A stretch of DNA of 7,681 nucleotides from Firmicutes bacterium UBA3553 (GTDB lineage Bacteria; Bacillota; Clostridia; Tissierellales; Sedimentibacteraceae): positions 1 to 7,681 of the forward strand of contig DFOA01000044.1 of NCBI GenBank assembly GCA_002381185.1. Reading direction: 5' to 3'. Below are positions 6,187 through 7,681 of this stretch, piece after piece; positions within the stretch are counted from its first letter, which is position 1, and each line of letters begins with the position of its first letter. Position numbers and translations under genes: made by a program. Under the pieces are notes generated by a model, which was given only the letters and a program-made list of their open reading frames with translations, was not told the origin of the DNA and did no database searches.

Positions 6187-7294
6187 TTTACAACTATTAT
6201 TGGATGATGTCATATCTGAATATGGTGAAAATAAAGGATATTATAAACCTACGATTTCTTGGTCAAAATTTAACCGTTTATCTTCATTTGGAGAATATAA
6301 ATATTGGGAAAATGCAATTGAAATAAGCCCCTTTCTAAATGACAAACGAATAAGTATAGAAACGTTAAAATCTGTAATTTATCACGAGTATCTTCATCAA
6401 ATGTACTTTGAACATAATAATGGCTTCAGGAAAAAAGAAAACATGATTCCTAATGTAAAGGAACATCAAAAAATATTAAATGATTTTTTTATGAAAATTA
6501 ATGATTTGCCGATACGAGAAGTAAAAAGAACCCTTGATTATAATGATGATATAGTTTTTTGCTTATTAAGTGATGCAAAAATAGATGAATATTTGCTATC
6601 AACATATGCATGTAATTTTAATTATTATATAAACCTCGGGAGTAAGGTTATACTACCTAATAAAATGCTTAATAAAGCACATGATGTAATTTGGCTTGTA
6701 AGAGAGCAGGATTTTTTCTTTGTCATTGGAATAAGTAAGGATGTAAGCTTTTTAAAAGAAAATAAAACTGTTTCGATGGAACCAATATGCCCGGACAAGT
6801 TTTCGTTTCAGGCGACATGCGAAATTGAAAAAACATCATTTTTCATGGAGAACGGTTGTAATATACCTAGTAATTTATTCCCTAAAAAATTTGATAAAGG
6901 TTTTATTTATGCTTCTGAAATTACAGACTTTTTAGTGAGCGATGTAATTGATTATATAAATTCTTACGATTGTGATTTGCATGTTACTGGGTTTGCGAAG
7001 TCAGCGTTACATAGTATTGCACCTCTAGTAGAGAAGGATTATAAGAAACTTATTGAATTATCATATAAAGAAAAAAGTTTCATGAGAGCTGTATGGATTG
7101 CTAATAAGGCAAAGATGGAGTTTGATTGTTTTGAAACAAGGTTATGCTTGGCAAACTGTTTGTTGAATGCATTATTATTTGATGCTGCAATAGAAGAATA
7201 TAGCTCATTGTTGGAACAATACCCTGATGATGATGAGGTGGATAGAAAGATAAATATAGCTAATTCAGTTCTACATAAGTTCCAATCACAATAG
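6176..7294 (+). CDS. SprT/DUF45-like zinc metalloprotease with TPR-like tail
   Basis: A 372-residue protein counted from the ATG at 6176. Residues about 1-100 have a minimal zincin layout: ENAIEISPFLN, then VIYHEYLHQMYFEHNNGF, in which His70 and His74 of HEYLH and His80 can bind zinc and Glu71 can act as general base. The H-E-x-x-H-x5-H spacing recalls SprT/Spartan and DUF45 proteins, which act on DNA-associated or other proteins. The middle (about 110-270) is unrecognised. The end (about 295-360, LANCLLNALLFDAAIEEYSSLLEQYPDD) looks like one or two TPR units for protein contact. An ATG at 6158 is in frame and adds six residues, but neither start has an ideal ribosome binding site; 6176 overlaps the preceding stop by 11 bases, like the other coupled pair in this operon. 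There is no signal peptide, so it is probably cytoplasmic. It is the last gene before the terminator. Confidence 0.85.
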   Translation: MINNLQLLLDDVISEYGENKGYYKPTISWSKFNRLSSFGEYKYWENAIEISPFLNDKRISIETLKSVIYHEYLHQMYFEHNNGFRKKENMIPNVKEHQKILNDFFMKINDLPIREVKRTLDYNDDIVFCLLSDAKIDEYLLSTYACNFNYYINLGSKVILPNKMLNKAHDVIWLVREQDFFFVIGISKDVSFLKENKTVSMEPICPDKFSFQATCEIEKTSFFMENGCNIPSNLFPKKFDKGFIYASEITDFLVSDVIDYINSYDCDLHVTGFAKSALHSIAPLVEKDYKKLIELSYKEKSFMRAVWIANKAKMEFDCFETRLCLANCLLNALLFDAAIEEYSSLLEQYPDDDEVDRKINIANSVLHKFQSQ

Positions 7295-7318
7295 GTCATT
7301 TAATAATAAATTGTAATG

Positions 7319-7350
7319 AATAAAGCCTTCAAATATTTGAGGGTTTTATT
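7319..7350 (+). terminator. Strong intrinsic terminator closing the operon
   Basis: A nearly uninterrupted stem of up to 15 pairs joins 7319-7333 and 7336-7350, with the innermost pair opening into a four-base loop. The core is CCTTCAAA against TTTGAGGG, flanked by an A-run and a TTTT run. It lies 25 bases after the protease-like gene and is the only convincing terminator inside or after the operon. The symmetric A and T runs suggest it can work in both directions. Confidence 0.8.
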
Positions 7351-7351
7351 G

Positions 7352-7367
7352 CTTACAATTTTGTAAG
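7352..7367. repeat. Inverted repeat CTTACAA-TTGTAAG
   Basis: CTTACAA (7352-7358) and TTGTAAG (7361-7367) are perfect inverted copies around two bases, directly after the operon terminator. This could be a protein-binding site or a second small stem. The same six-base core, TTACAA with TTGTAA, also forms the wider inverted repeat at the operon promoter (1724-1754). Confidence 0.45.
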
Positions 7368-7533
7368 TGGGTAATAAGAAATTTAAAAATGAATCTTTAA
7401 ATAGTCTAAATTTAAGAAATATATCCTACTACTAAGGGGATACTAGCTACTTATGACATCTTTATTGTACCCTAAAGCATGTGGAGACAGTAGTTAAGTT
7501 AAAAACAATAAAACTTATTAATATTAATAGTTT

Positions 7534-7570
7534 AAGCCATTGAATATGTAGATGACATTCAATGGCTTTT
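7534..7570 (+). terminator. Terminator-like hairpin without an upstream gene
   Basis: AAGCCATTGAAT (7534-7545) and ATTCAATGGCTT (7557-7568) pair perfectly over 12 positions around an 11-base loop, followed by TT for a TTTT run. No gene ends close before it on the + strand. It could end a small RNA, protect the neighbouring insertion sequence from read-through, or be the remnant terminator of a lost gene. Confidence 0.65.
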
Positions 7571-7588
7571 GTGTTGTGGAAAACATAT

Positions 7589-7681
7589 TGTCGATTGTCA
7601 AGTAAAATTGACCACTTTTTACAAATAAATTTGACCATTTGATTTAAGTAATAGTATTTTTTATATTTCTAAATCAGGTGG
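7589..7681 (+). mobile_element. Probable left end of an IS21-family insertion sequence, partial
   Basis: The sequence TGTCGATTGTCAAG starting at 7589 is followed by AAATTGACCA (7605-7614) and AAATTTGACCA (7627-7637), two TTGACCA copies 23 bases apart. IS21-family elements typically begin with TG and carry several such repeated terminal motifs that bind the IstA transposase. The window stops at AGGTGG (7676-7681), a good ribosome binding site, so a transposase gene should begin just beyond. An alternative terminal TG is at 7596. The call rests on memory of the family ends, since no transposase is visible. Confidence 0.5.

Larger units (their letters stand above)
7351..7588. other. AT-rich non-coding stretch
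   Basis: No open frame with a plausible ribosome binding site is visible on either strand. The stretch holds the inverted repeat at 7352-7367, a perfect 14-base palindrome TATTAATATTAATA (7516-7529) and a terminator-like hairpin at 7534-7570. It may be leftover sequence from earlier insertions, or may encode a small RNA ending at that hairpin. I see no tRNA or riboswitch in it. Confidence 0.5.

Noticed and set aside
7039..7299. Minus-strand open frame of 86 codons
   Set aside because: It is antisense to the TPR-like end of the protease gene, rich in Ser/Asn/Leu, with no recognisable motif.
1577..7451. AGTAGCTAG at 1577-1585 and its reverse complement at 7443-7451 as element ends
   Set aside because: Nine bases shared between two non-coding regions is within chance, and serine recombinase elements do not need inverted ends.
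1..7681. CRISPR array, tRNA or rRNA genes
   Set aside because: No regularly spaced repeats, cloverleaf or ribosomal RNA sequence was seen in any intergenic region.

Overview
The window looks like accessory DNA from a low-GC Gram-positive bacterium, most likely an anaerobic member of the Clostridia. The basis is AT-rich sequence, strong AGGAGG-type ribosome binding sites with ATG, GTG and TTG starts, and protein families typical of Firmicutes mobile islands. No gene names the species, so this is an inference. All convincing genes are on the + strand.

Layout. (1) Bases 1-1563 hold nearly all of a large serine recombinase; its first residues lie left of the window. It is followed at once by a long hairpin (1572-1609) and then a terminator-like hairpin (1636-1665). 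(2) A promoter candidate near 1748-1776 opens a run of seven tightly packed genes (1826-7294): a DUF1413-type small protein, a zinc-knuckle plus winged-helix protein, a protein whose C-terminal half resembles the 8-oxoguanine-glycosylase (OGG) fold, a GIY-YIG nuclease, a DUF6508-type small protein, a cysteine-rich protein with an N-terminal Tudor/KOW-like segment, and an HExxH metalloprotease-like protein with a TPR-like tail. Two junctions overlap, or probably overlap, by 11 bases, the other gaps are 18-65 bases, and a strong terminator closes the run at 7319-7350. I read it as one operon. (3) Bases 7351-7588 are AT-rich and non-coding, with several inverted repeats and a second terminator-like hairpin with no gene in front of it. 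(4) From about 7589 the sequence resembles the left end of an IS21-family insertion sequence: repeated TTGACCA motifs, then a ribosome binding site at the last bases whose gene lies outside.

How the genes may work together. The recombinase and the insertion-sequence end mark a region that gains and loses DNA. Between them sits an operon that pairs a possible base-recognition or glycosylase-like protein with a GIY-YIG endonuclease, a possible DNA-binding adaptor, and a coupled pair made of a Cys-rich protein and a zinc protease-like protein. This would fit a DNA-targeting defence system (detection of modified or damaged bases, cleavage, and processing of protein or DNA-protein adducts). It would also fit an unlinked set of island cargo genes. 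The sequence shows the domains and the operon; the shared function is a hypothesis.
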